From an uncultured bacterium (GTDB taxonomy: Bacteria > Cyanobacteriota > Vampirovibrionia > Gastranaerophilales > Gastranaerophilaceae): DNA of 64,000 nt. The position numbers and the translations under genes are program-made. How positions within the stretch are numbered: the first letter of the stretch is position 1; the number at the start of each line of letters is the position of its first letter. Positions 17,306-27,296 of the stretch are shown one piece after another. The notes below the pieces were generated by a model, which did not search any database, was not told the origin of the DNA, and worked only from the letters and a program-made list of their open reading frames with translations. The stretch is from assembly GCA_949282195.1 (NCBI GenBank), contig CASDOW010000009.1, forward strand, positions 1 to 64,000, in the 5' to 3' direction.

Positions 17306-18668
17306 TAATTTCTCCGCCTATTTTTGTAATATCTCCCGCGCCAAGCGTTAAAACAATATCTCCTTTTTTTAATTTGGGAGTAATTTTTTTGGCTGCCTCT
17401 TTAATATCGCCTTCAATATATTCTGTGTCAATTCCTCTTTTAGAAATTTCAGCAGCAAAATTTTTAGAGTTATATTCATTGTCGAAATTATCGCCTGCAC
17501 TAAAAACATCTAAAACAAATAATTTATCAATTATATCAAAGCTATTTAAAAATTCTTCCCACAAGCCTTTTAATCTTGTGTATCTGTGAGGTTGAAAAAT
17601 TGCTATTTTTCTTCTTTTAATATCTTTTATGGCAGATAAGGTTGATTTGATTTCTTGAGGATGATGAGCGTAATCATCAATTATTTTAATATCATTCACG
17701 TCTGCAACAAGTTGAAAACGTCTGCCCATGCCGCTAAATTCAGGGAAATATTTATAATATTCGCTATATTTAAAACCAAGAGTATCTAAAACAGCTAAAA
17801 TAGCTAGGGCGTTATAGATATTATGAACCCCCGGAACAATAAGGTTAATTTTTCCGATTAATTTATCTTCTTTATAAAAATCAAAAGATGAATTTAATTC
17901 ATCAAAGGTTATATTTTTAGCACTATAATCAGCATTGTTTTCTATTGCATATGTAATTATATTTTTAAATTTAGTTTGATTTTTGAAAATATTACAACCT
18001 TCATTATCAATATTTAAAAATAATGCACTTGTTTTATCCATATTATTAATCATTTTTTCAAATGTTGATATAATATCAGCTAAGCCGTTTTTATAATAAT
18101 CAAGGTGATCTTCTTCAAGATTATTAATTACAACAAGATTGGGGGAATATTTTTGGATAGTTCCGTCTGATTCATCCAATTCTGCTATAAAATATTTTGA
18201 ATTTTTATCTGCTTTAGCGTTTATGTTTAATTTTGGAATAATTCCGCCTATAGCGTAAGAAGGATTTTTCTCCATTCTTTCTAAGATAAAACTTAAAAGC
18301 CCTGAAGTTGTAGTTTTGCCATGGGTTCCGGATAAACCGATAAAAATCGGAAATCTTTGAGATATGAATTTTAAACAGTCAGAACGGTGCATAACATCAA
18401 GATTATTTTCTCTTGCATATTTTAATTCAGGATTATTTTCTTTAATTGCTGATGAAATAACTATTTTAGGATTGCCTTTAATATTGTTTTTATCATGACC
18501 GATATAAATTTTAGCGCCTAATGAACTTGTTAATTTTGTGTATTTGCTTTCTTGAATGTCTGAGCCTGAAACTTTGTAGCCCAAGCATAAAAGAATTTTT
18601 GCTAATGCGCTTTGACCAACTCCTCCTATGGCAATAAAATGAAAGTCAGGATAATCATTATTATTCAT
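17286..18668 (-). CDS. murC: UDP-N-acetylmuramate--L-alanine ligase
   Basis: A 460-residue Mur ligase adding L-Ala to UDP-MurNAc. N-terminal Rossmann loop AIGGVGQSALA, P-loop GTHGKTTT at 114-121, central-domain ELDESDGT and DDYAHHP, all as in MurC rather than MurD/E/F. AAGGA lies 8 nt upstream of the ATG. The start overlaps the glycosyltransferase gene by 8 nt. Confidence 0.96.
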   Translation of the reverse strand: MNNNDYPDFHFIAIGGVGQSALAKILLCLGYKVSGSDIQESKYTKLTSSLGAKIYIGHDKNNIKGNPKIVISSAIKENNPELKYARENNLDVMHRSDCLKFISQRFPIFIGLSGTHGKTTTSGLLSFILERMEKNPSYAIGGIIPKLNINAKADKNSKYFIAELDESDGTIQKYSPNLVVINNLEEDHLDYYKNGLADIISTFEKMINNMDKTSALFLNIDNEGCNIFKNQTKFKNIITYAIENNADYSAKNITFDELNSSFDFYKEDKLIGKINLIVPGVHNIYNALAILAVLDTLGFKYSEYYKYFPEFSGMGRRFQLVADVNDIKIIDDYAHHPQEIKSTLSAIKDIKRRKIAIFQPHRYTRLKGLWEEFLNSFDIIDKLFVLDVFSAGDNFDNEYNSKNFAAEISKRGIDTEYIEGDIKEAAKKITPKLKKGDIVLTLGAGDITKIGGEINDLLSK

Positions 18669-19977
18669 TTATTAATTCCTTTATTGAAACACAAGAAACA
18701 CCATGTTGAGTTTTGTCCCAATCCATGGTTTTTTTGGTAAATATGATTTTAAATATAATAAACATTGCAATAGGAAACCATATTGTAATGAAATAAATTG
18801 AAGTAACAATTGATTCATAGAATGCTTTAAAAAATCCGTAGTTTGCGTATTTTTTAAGACTGTATATAAATCCGCATGTGAAAAATATTGCCGTTGTTAC
18901 AACTAAAATAATAGAAGATAAAATGCAATTTTCATAACCTTTTACAAAATGGAAGGCTTGAATAAAAATTTCGGCAATCAGCCAAAATGGCAATAAAAAT
19001 TCTGTAATATATGCTATTAAATCGAAACCTACTCTTAAAGACATATCTTTTGAATTAAATACATCATTTGCGTATTCTAAATATCTTCTGATTGAACCTT
19101 CGACCCATCTTCTTCTTTGACGAATTAAGGCAGTAAAAGAAATTACCCCTTCTTCATATACTTTTGCTTCAGGGCAAAAACGTATATCCCAGCCTTTTGT
19201 GTGCAGTCTTGTGGACATATCAAGGTCATCGGTTATTGTTTCTTCATTCCAAAAATTAATGCTTTTTAAGGCTTGAAGTTTAATTAATTCGCCGTTTCCT
19301 CTTAATTCAACAGCACCTCTTACTGCATCTCTGCCTGTTTGCAAGTGGGTATCAAGAATATATTCGTTATATTGACATTTAGTGTAAAAGTTTTGGTCTT
19401 TATTTATGATAACTTTTTGAGCTTGAACTGCCCCGACATCACAAGGTTCAAGTTTTATAAGCATTTTATTTAAAAAATCGCTCTCAATTTTAGCATCAGC
19501 ATCAAAAACCAAAATTGCTTCACCCTTGGCTATTTTCATTGCATCATTCAAAACTGCGGATTTACCTGCTGTTGCATTTTTATCTCTTATAAGAGCTTTG
19601 ATTTTTTCGTATTTATTTTCAAGATTTGTAATTATTTTTGCTGTATCATCGGTACTTCTGTCATCTATTAAAATAATTTCAAAATCTTTATAATCAAGAT
19701 TTAGAATATTAAGAGCCGTATTTTCAATAACTTCTTGTTCGTTGTGGCATGGAACAAGAACAGAAACAAAAGGGTGAAAATTTTGATTTATTACGGGCGG
19801 ATGTTTTCTTAATTTTCTTTTTCTGTATTTTGTTGCAAGCCACATATAGACTGAATACAAAAACATAAAGCCAATTAAGAATATAATTGCCCACATTGTG
19901 TTAAAGTAGTTTTGAAAAATAATTAAAAAAGCTATTAGGAATGAGATAATAATTAATAGCGCTATTCTTTCTTTCAT
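18661..19977 (-). CDS. Membrane glycosyltransferase family 2 (processive type)
   Basis: A 438-residue protein with two N-terminal membrane helices (about 5-22 and 28-47), a cytosolic GT2 domain and three or four C-terminal helices. Catalytic residues are those of processive beta-glycosyltransferases (PgaC, BcsA, HasA-like): DD at 105-106, DAD at 159-161, TDD at 249-251 and QRRRW at 287-291. It probably polymerises and exports a polysaccharide such as poly-GlcNAc, but the sugar cannot be read from sequence. It lies directly upstream of murC with a coupled stop/start, which may tie it to envelope synthesis. Confidence 0.85.
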   Translation of the reverse strand: MKERIALLIIISFLIAFLIIFQNYFNTMWAIIFLIGFMFLYSVYMWLATKYRKRKLRKHPPVINQNFHPFVSVLVPCHNEQEVIENTALNILNLDYKDFEIILIDDRSTDDTAKIITNLENKYEKIKALIRDKNATAGKSAVLNDAMKIAKGEAILVFDADAKIESDFLNKMLIKLEPCDVGAVQAQKVIINKDQNFYTKCQYNEYILDTHLQTGRDAVRGAVELRGNGELIKLQALKSINFWNEETITDDLDMSTRLHTKGWDIRFCPEAKVYEEGVISFTALIRQRRRWVEGSIRRYLEYANDVFNSKDMSLRVGFDLIAYITEFLLPFWLIAEIFIQAFHFVKGYENCILSSIILVVTTAIFFTCGFIYSLKKYANYGFFKAFYESIVTSIYFITIWFPIAMFIIFKIIFTKKTMDWDKTQHGVSCVSIKELINE

Positions 19978-20045
19978 TTCCGTATTTTCTTAATCTCTAT
20001 AAAACTACCTTGATTTTATCAAAAAAATATTAAAAGGTAAAATTA

Positions 20046-21449
20046 TTAAAATTTCTTTGTTACAAGGGCGAAAATATCGTTATAGCATATGCTTACCATT
20101 AAGATTATCAACAGGAAGAAGAAGAAGTTTGTTATTTTTTCGCTTAATTCTTTGCTTGGTTTTTTGCCTGTGATTTTTTCAATAATTAAAAACATCACAT
20201 GCCCGCCGTCAAGCGCAGGAATTGGCAGAAAATTCATAATTGCAAGGTTAATACTAATCATTGCAGTTAATAAAATCCCGTTCAACATACCTTTTGAAGC
20301 AATTATATCTCCGCCTACTTTTACAACGGCAATAACTCCATGCATATCAGAAGCGGATACTTTTCCGGTGATTAGCTGCCATAGGCTGTATAACATTGTA
20401 GTTGTAGTTGTATAAATATAATCAAAAGATTTAAATACTATATCTTTAGGGGTTTTGGTGGGTGCGTATACGTCTTCTATTTTTAATAAAATCCCTAACA
20501 ACCCTTCTTTTTCTACTTTAATATTTTTAATTGTAATTTCTTTATTGTTTCTTAAAACGGTTATATTAAGAGGTTTATAAGTGTCAGATAGAGCATAAGC
20601 TAAATCATCTATTGATATATTTTTATCAAAAGTAACAGTTGATTTATTGTATATTTTATTTCTCAAATCAATTTGATTTTCGTTTAATTTAATGCCGTCT
20701 TTTTTATATTTTTCAAGACCGACTAAAACATTTTTATTAACTTTAAGAGGATTTTCAATAAATGGTTTGGGCAGTTTTATTGTTGTATTTTTTTCAATTT
20801 CATTTTTAATTTCGGGGTTTAATTTTTTTAATTCTTTTAAGTTTTTTTCAATTAAATCTTTCTGAGCATAATCGTCAAATATTTTTGAATTTTTAGCAAA
20901 AAATGTTAATTGATAAAGATTATTTATATTTTCATTGTTTATTTTTAGAATTTTATCTCCCTTTAAAACCCCTTCTTTCTGTGCATTTGAAGTAATTTTA
21001 GATGAAAAACTGTCTACAAAAATATTTTGATTGGAAGTGGGAAGTTTTTGAAAATATAAAGCACAAAACATTACAAGAACAATTGCAAAAATAATGTTCA
21101 TAATAACGCCTGCTGAAACAATGAAAAGCTTTTGAGCTATTGATTTATTTTCATATAATTCATCTGAATCTTTTGGCAAAATTTCATCTTCATCTTGATT
21201 ATTTGAATTATTGTTTTCATTTTGAAAATTTTTTTCATCATCAGCAAAAGAAACATATCCGCCAAACAAAAAAGCATGGATATAAAAAGTTGTATGATTA
21301 ATTTTAAATAATTTCCAACTCGGACCAATGGGCATACCTATGCCAAAACGAGTAACCCTAACGTTGCATAATCTTGCGGCAAAAAAATGACCTATTTCAT
21401 GCACTAAAACAAGCAAACTAATTAGTATAATCATTATTATTTGGTTCAT
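20046..21449 (-). CDS. rseP: Site-2 intramembrane metalloprotease RseP-like (M50)
   Basis: A 467-residue membrane protease. Zinc motif HEIGH (17-21) lies in the first membrane helix and the LDG ligand (about 413-415) sits in PIPALDGGH. A PDZ domain lies in the middle, in a periplasmic stretch of >200 residues. The region between HEIGH and the second helix carries an Asn/Asp-rich insertion (about 82-108). ATG 21449 has GAGGA 5 nt upstream; the longer in-frame start at 21503 would sit inside the upstream gene. Members cleave anti-sigma factors or remnant signal peptides. It lies 7 nt after the coiled-coil gene. Confidence 0.92.
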   Translation of the reverse strand: MNQIIMIILISLLVLVHEIGHFFAARLCNVRVTRFGIGMPIGPSWKLFKINHTTFYIHAFLFGGYVSFADDEKNFQNENNNSNNQDEDEILPKDSDELYENKSIAQKLFIVSAGVIMNIIFAIVLVMFCALYFQKLPTSNQNIFVDSFSSKITSNAQKEGVLKGDKILKINNENINNLYQLTFFAKNSKIFDDYAQKDLIEKNLKELKKLNPEIKNEIEKNTTIKLPKPFIENPLKVNKNVLVGLEKYKKDGIKLNENQIDLRNKIYNKSTVTFDKNISIDDLAYALSDTYKPLNITVLRNNKEITIKNIKVEKEGLLGILLKIEDVYAPTKTPKDIVFKSFDYIYTTTTTMLYSLWQLITGKVSASDMHGVIAVVKVGGDIIASKGMLNGILLTAMISINLAIMNFLPIPALDGGHVMFLIIEKITGKKPSKELSEKITNFFFFLLIILMVSICYNDIFALVTKKF

Positions 21450-21456
21450 GGTATCC

Positions 21457-22476
21457 TCATTTGTTGTTTTGTGGGGGTACTTTTTTGTAAAGTCCAAAAA
21501 CACTTGGCTTGTATGAATTTAAATTTTTGTTTGATTCAGCTAATAAAAGTCTTAATTTTTTATTTTGTTCTTCTAAATGGCGGGCTTTTTGCTCAAGCCT
21601 TTTGTTTTCTTCTTCTAAATCTTCCAATTTTGCTTGAGATTTAGCGTCTTGAGAACAAATCGCGCTAACGTGTTTGGCTATTTTTTTAGCCATGGAACGA
21701 GCTATCATATTTAGCGTTCTTTCTGAAATATCAAGCTTGAACTCATTTTTAGGAGTTAAATCAACATTTTTTTTGGTTAATTCAGAAACAACATATTCTC
21801 TGAATTTTTCTTGCGCTTCAAGAGATTCGGATAATAAGCTAATATCATCAAAATCACCATTGTTATCAGATTCCACAGGCAAGATAGTTTGAGAAGATTC
21901 TTGTGCTGGCGATTCTTCGTCTATTTTTAGGGCGCCTTCTAAAATTCCCATTTTCTTTTCTTTAAAAGGACGAGGCTCTATCACATCATCAAATTGGTTG
22001 TTTGCCTCATTTTTTATCAAATCATCAATAGATACTGCGCCTTGCATACTATCAATCAAAGGAGTTCCGTCTGAAAGTGAAATATCATTTAGAATTTGAT
22101 TTGCTTCTGAATCCATAATTTTGGGTTTAGAATTTTTTTCATTTCTTTGTTTAATTATTTCTTCAGCTTTTGCTTGCGCAATTTCTTTTATTTTTTCTTC
22201 TTGTTCTTCTTTTTCTTTGCGTTCTTTTTCTTCTTGTTCTTTTTTCTCTTTTTCTTCTTGTTCTTTTTTCTCTTTTTCTTCTTTTAAGTTAAAAAGATTG
22301 TTCAACATTGTATCAAGTGCATTTTTATCATAAAATTCACTTCCTTGTTCGTCTTCGAAAATGGCCTCTATTTGCCATTTTTTAAAGAAAGTGTCAAGAG
22401 TATAAGAATCTATAAAATATCCTTTATCAGAAAGATTCTTTAATATTTCGCTTTTTGTATAAACATTTGACGTCAT
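21457..22476 (-). CDS. Charged coiled-coil protein, function unknown
   Basis: A 339-residue soluble protein. The first ~60 residues look like a small DNA-binding or MerR-like helical domain (YTKSEILKNLSDKGY...FYDKNALDTML). A Glu/Lys coiled coil follows at ~67-115, with a tandem EKKEQEEK repeat. Then come an acidic linker, a helical segment and a final coiled coil (about 270-320, LEDLEEENKRLEQKARHLEE). It could be a structural or division-linked scaffold, but nothing confirms that. It sits between a secreted AMIN-like protein and rseP. TATAAT lies about 20 nt before the ATG. Confidence 0.75.
   Translation of the reverse strand: MTSNVYTKSEILKNLSDKGYFIDSYTLDTFFKKWQIEAIFEDEQGSEFYDKNALDTMLNNLFNLKEEKEKKEQEEKEKKEQEEKERKEKEEQEEKIKEIAQAKAEEIIKQRNEKNSKPKIMDSEANQILNDISLSDGTPLIDSMQGAVSIDDLIKNEANNQFDDVIEPRPFKEKKMGILEGALKIDEESPAQESSQTILPVESDNNGDFDDISLLSESLEAQEKFREYVVSELTKKNVDLTPKNEFKLDISERTLNMIARSMAKKIAKHVSAICSQDAKSQAKLEDLEEENKRLEQKARHLEEQNKKLRLLLAESNKNLNSYKPSVFGLYKKVPPQNNK
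22231..22278. repeat. Perfect 24-bp tandem repeat inside the coiled-coil gene
   Basis: Two adjacent identical 24-bp units (22231-22254 and 22255-22278), each in frame and encoding an eight-residue Glu/Lys/Gln unit. A third, degenerate unit precedes them. This is a potential slippage site that would change coiled-coil length by 8 residues. Confidence 0.9.
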
Positions 22477-22534
22477 AATAATTCAACCCGATAATATTAT
22501 ACCAAAAAAAATTAAATATAGTCTATTATTTATT

Positions 22535-22565
22535 AATAAAAAAAGAAGCCTCTTTAAAAAGAGGC
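22535..22565 (-). terminator. Rho-independent terminator after the AMIN-like gene
   Basis: On the minus strand a GCCTCTT/AAGAGGC stem (22548-22554 with 22559-22565, 4-nt loop) is followed by a T-rich run (22535-22544). It separates the 22587 gene from the coiled-coil gene downstream, which therefore needs its own promoter. Confidence 0.75.
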
Positions 22566-22586
22566 ATTTATTGGTTGAGTATTATA

Positions 22587-23759
22587 TTAAATTGATTGTT
22601 TTGCTTTTGAAATTGAATTTTTCAGTTCATTAGCTAAGTCGCTTCTTCCTGATTGTTCGTAAATTTTTGTAACTGACTCTAAGAATTTCATATTGTCTTT
22701 TTTGATTGTATTTTTTTGAGCATAGTTTATTTTATTAGAAGGTCTTTGGATATAAGGACTGTTGAAATTATTGTTTATTGCCTTTGGTTTGGGCGGAAGT
22801 CTAAATGAGTCATTATTCACTTTGTAAGGTGTTTGTGTAAAATCTTTGTTCATTTTAAGAACTTCTTGATTTTTATATGGGTTTTGCGTGCTTTTTTGAT
22901 ATTGATTTAGCGCAATTCCCTTTTTAATCATATCTGTATTTACTGATTTTAATTTTTCTTTATAGCTATCTTTATATTTGTTTTGAAGATAATCCTGATA
23001 TTTTTGATGTGCTTTTGTGAGCTCCATTTGAGCCATTTTAAGTGTTTGACTTCTTTGAGTAATATCATTTAACTCATTATTATTGCTAAATTGTTTTTGT
23101 GCATTTAATCCGATTAAAGGTTCAGAGTCTTGAGAAAGTTTTGTTGCAAGACTTTTAATCAAAATTGCAAATAGGGCTATAACAGATAGAATGATTAAAA
23201 TTATTCCAAGGCTGCCTTCTTTTAAATTTTGAAAAATGGCTGTACCTAAATGAGAAAAATTAAATGAATTATCATTCCAATCTTGTATATCTTCATTGTC
23301 TAAATCTGTATTGTTTGTCGGTTGATATTGATCGATAGGACGATTTATAATGACTTGTTTTTCGAGAGTTTTGTTTATTTCTTTTGGAGTTGAATTTGTG
23401 AAAATAAGCTCTGTATTTCTGGCATTTTTGCCTTCAACATAAATTCTTACTTTATTTTTATCTAATTGTTTAACAATAACATTATCAATATCATTTACAT
23501 CATCATAAATAGTTCCTGAATTGTCAGCCAAAATAGAATTTTTTAAATCAAAATATATGCTGTTATCTCTTTCTATTCTTGTTTTGTAGCGAACAGTTTG
23601 AGATGAGTCAATGTTTAGTTCATATTTCTCGGGGTTTACTTTTGATTTTGAAATTATTACGGATGAAATAATATTTTCATCAGCTAAACAAGGTAAACTA
23701 AAAATAAAACTTAAAACCAATACAATTAAAAATTTAACTTTAGAGGAATTTTTTCTCAT
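22587..23759 (-). CDS. Secreted/anchored protein with AMIN-like N-terminal domain
   Basis: A 390-residue protein. It has a signal peptide (1-26, ending CLA), a beta-rich domain (about 28-125) with the strand pattern of AMIN domains (YELNIDSS, VRYKTRIE, VRIYVEG), a linker, a single membrane helix (about 184-204) and a long polar helical tail. AMIN domains target periplasmic or pilus-secretin proteins to the envelope, so an envelope role is likely; the exact job is unknown. ATG 23759 is chosen because it begins the signal peptide and has GGGAGAG upstream. The frame opens further to 23831. Confidence 0.7.
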   Translation of the reverse strand: MRKNSSKVKFLIVLVLSFIFSLPCLADENIISSVIISKSKVNPEKYELNIDSSQTVRYKTRIERDNSIYFDLKNSILADNSGTIYDDVNDIDNVIVKQLDKNKVRIYVEGKNARNTELIFTNSTPKEINKTLEKQVIINRPIDQYQPTNNTDLDNEDIQDWNDNSFNFSHLGTAIFQNLKEGSLGIILIILSVIALFAILIKSLATKLSQDSEPLIGLNAQKQFSNNNELNDITQRSQTLKMAQMELTKAHQKYQDYLQNKYKDSYKEKLKSVNTDMIKKGIALNQYQKSTQNPYKNQEVLKMNKDFTQTPYKVNNDSFRLPPKPKAINNNFNSPYIQRPSNKINYAQKNTIKKDNMKFLESVTKIYEQSGRSDLANELKNSISKAKQSI

Positions 23760-23868
23760 TCCTAAATACTCTCCCATAAACTTCAAGTCTTTCAATAATA
23801 AAATCATATTAGGTTTATGGGAGTAGGGCATTAATCTTTTGATTGCATTATCGGATTATTTTATTGAC

Positions 23869-24342
23869 CTAAAGATTGATTTTTTTAATTAAATTAGCCA
23901 TTTCAATTGCTGCTTTAGCACATTCTGAGCCTTTATTGCCTGCTTTTGTGCCTGCTCTTTCAATGGCTTGCTCGATTGTATCTGTTGTTAAAACTCCAAA
24001 TAATACAGGTATACCGCTATTCATTGATACTGTTGCAATTCCTTTTGATAATTCTGCGCAAACATAGTCATAATGAGAAGTCGAACCTTTAATTATTGCG
24101 CCAAGAGCAACTATTGCATTGTATTTTTTGGAATTTGCAGCATATTTAGCTGTTAACGGTATTTCAAAAGCCCCCGGAGCCCATATAACATCAATATTTT
24201 CTTCTTTTACATTGAGCCTTTTGAAGGTATCAATTGCGCCGTCTAAAAGTTTTGAACCTATAAAATCATTAAATCTTGATATTACTATACAAAATTTATC
24301 ATTTTCTTGTGCGTATAAATTGCCTTCAAAAGTGTTTACCAT
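23869..24342 (-). CDS. ribH: 6,7-dimethyl-8-ribityllumazine synthase
   Basis: A 157-residue riboflavin biosynthesis enzyme condensing ribityl-aminouracil with dihydroxybutanone phosphate. ISRFN near the N-terminus, WAPGAFEIP, the [15 protein letters not shown] loop with the catalytic His, and the FGVLT strand are conserved. No other riboflavin gene is nearby and no FMN riboswitch is visible upstream. It is divergent from atpD. Confidence 0.95.
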   Translation of the reverse strand: MVNTFEGNLYAQENDKFCIVISRFNDFIGSKLLDGAIDTFKRLNVKEENIDVIWAPGAFEIPLTAKYAANSKKYNAIVALGAIIKGSTSHYDYVCAELSKGIATVSMNSGIPVLFGVLTTDTIEQAIERAGTKAGNKGSECAKAAIEMANLIKKINL

Positions 24343-24466
24343 GTTATCTCTCCTTATGCTATTATATTATCATAAAAATAAAATTATATATGGATAATTT
24401 ATGGTGGTAGGTTTATCATCCAAAGAGTTGAATTTGAAAATTTTTTTTCAGCAACTTTTTTTGAAT

Positions 24467-24475
24467 TGATATAAT
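24467..24475 (+). promoter_or_regulatory. Extended -10 promoter of atpD-atpC
   Basis: TGATATAAT (TG at 24467-24468, TATAAT at 24470-24475) with no good -35 box. The leader would be about 27 nt and contains the AGAGGTAG ribosome site before the ATG at 24509. Confidence 0.5.
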
Positions 24476-24478
24476 TAA

Positions 24479-25918
<1,440 letters not shown>

Positions 25919-25923
25919 GCTTT

Positions 25924-26331
25924 ATGAGCGATAAAATTCATTTAAAAGTTATAACCCATGAAAATATTGTCTATGAAGATGATATTGATGAGTTGTATGT
26001 TCAAGCAGCAGACGGGCGTTTGGGAATCTTAAAAAACCATATTCCCGTTATTTGCTCGCTTGCAATCGGAGTAACAAAAGTTATTAAAGAGAAAACTCCA
26101 AGTTGTATTGCGACAATGGGCGGAATTTTGCAATTTGCAAATAACAGAGCGACAATTTTGACTGATATTGCAGAGCTTGATTGTGATATTGACTTAGTTA
26201 GAGCGCAGCATGCAAAACAAAGAGCAGAGGCTCGCTTAAAAGCGCATGACGAAACAATTGATATAGTAAGAGCTCAATTTGCGCTTGCAAAAGCAATAGC
26301 AAGAATTTCAGCAGGCGATAAAAAATATTAA
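25924..26331 (+). CDS. atpC: ATP synthase F1 epsilon subunit
   Basis: A 135-residue subunit with an N-terminal beta sandwich (HLKVITHENIVYEDD, GRLGILKNHIPV) and the C-terminal two-helix domain that can inhibit ATP hydrolysis. It starts 5 nt after atpD and is co-transcribed with it. Its stop lies 1 nt from the end of the convergent methyltransferase gene. Confidence 0.95.
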   Translation: MSDKIHLKVITHENIVYEDDIDELYVQAADGRLGILKNHIPVICSLAIGVTKVIKEKTPSCIATMGGILQFANNRATILTDIAELDCDIDLVRAQHAKQRAEARLKAHDETIDIVRAQFALAKAIARISAGDKKY

Positions 26332-26332
26332 T

Positions 26333-27199
26333 TTATTTTATCGCCTTGATTAATGCCGTATCTGAACTTACCCTTATTTCTCTTTTAGATAAGGTTTGTT
26401 TAATTTCTTCGATATAATTATCTACCTTTTTTTCTTCAAAATATTCTAAAAATCTTTCTTTCATGGTTTTTTGATTAGGAGCAGGCGGAGTTATAAACCA
26501 ATTTTCAATGGTTTCAATGGTTGGAGAATATTTTGATACAACTTTTTGAACATCAACCAAAATATCACTAAATCCTGCTTCTTGCATATTTAAATCAAGA
26601 CTTTGCGCGCTAAAATTAACCAATGGGTCATTAGGATTTGTCATAAATTCCATTTCGGCTTTTTTAAAATCAAAATAATCAGATACTTCATCGGGAATTA
26701 AAAGTTCATAGTACTTTGTGTTTTGAGAAATTATAGGTTCAAAAGCGCAATACATTCCTTGAGGTTTTAAAACCCTGAATAATTCATTAAATGCTTGTTG
26801 TTTATCTAATACATGTACTAAAACTGAACGGGTCAAAGCTCTATCAAGATAATCATTTTCAAGCTTAATATTTAAAATATCACTTTTTAAAAATTTTACG
26901 TTATTTTTTATATTTGAATTTTCTAAAATATTTTGACATTCATCAAGACAATCTTGGAATTTATCTGAAAAAATAAGTTCAACTTTATCTTCAAATCTTT
27001 CTAAAACTCCAAAACCCAATAATCCTGAACCGCAGCCAAAATCTGCAATTTTTTGGTTTTCTTTTAAATCTGCCAAATTAAGAACAATATTTCTTATATT
27101 TGTCAGCCAGTTTAGTGTTTGTTGAATTTGGACTTCACTCATATAAGAAAATCTTGTTTTTTTAAGCCAAGTTGACCAGTTTTCACAAATATTGCTCAT
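26333..27199 (-). CDS. Class I SAM-dependent methyltransferase
   Basis: A 288-residue protein. Motif I ADFGCGSG at 52-59, an acidic motif II in LIFSDKF, and the post-motif IV region DRALTRSVLVHVLDKQQAF give a standard SAM-binding Rossmann fold. The C-terminal third looks like a substrate cap. The substrate (small molecule or quinone/tetrapyrrole-like) is unknown. GGGGGA precedes the ATG. Confidence 0.85.
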   Translation of the reverse strand: MSNICENWSTWLKKTRFSYMSEVQIQQTLNWLTNIRNIVLNLADLKENQKIADFGCGSGLLGFGVLERFEDKVELIFSDKFQDCLDECQNILENSNIKNNVKFLKSDILNIKLENDYLDRALTRSVLVHVLDKQQAFNELFRVLKPQGMYCAFEPIISQNTKYYELLIPDEVSDYFDFKKAEMEFMTNPNDPLVNFSAQSLDLNMQEAGFSDILVDVQKVVSKYSPTIETIENWFITPPAPNQKTMKERFLEYFEEKKVDNYIEEIKQTLSKREIRVSSDTALIKAIK

Positions 27200-27284
27200 A
27201 ATTCCCCCAAAAGTAGTATTTCATATTTTTAAAAGTGATTTTTGTATATTAAACATTTATAATTAATTATAGTTAGTACTATTT

Positions 27285-27290
27285 TAAGAT
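27285..27290 (+). promoter_or_regulatory. -10 box of the GAF-GGDEF gene, predicted leaderless
   Basis: TAAGAT ends 6 nt before the ATG at 27297. There is no Shine-Dalgarno sequence and no convincing -35 box. Confidence 0.4.
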
Positions 27291-27296
27291 TTTATT

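Noticed and set aside
22000-22300. Possible CRISPR or microsatellite locus
   Set aside because: The repeat is an in-frame Glu/Lys coiled-coil coding repeat with no spacers.
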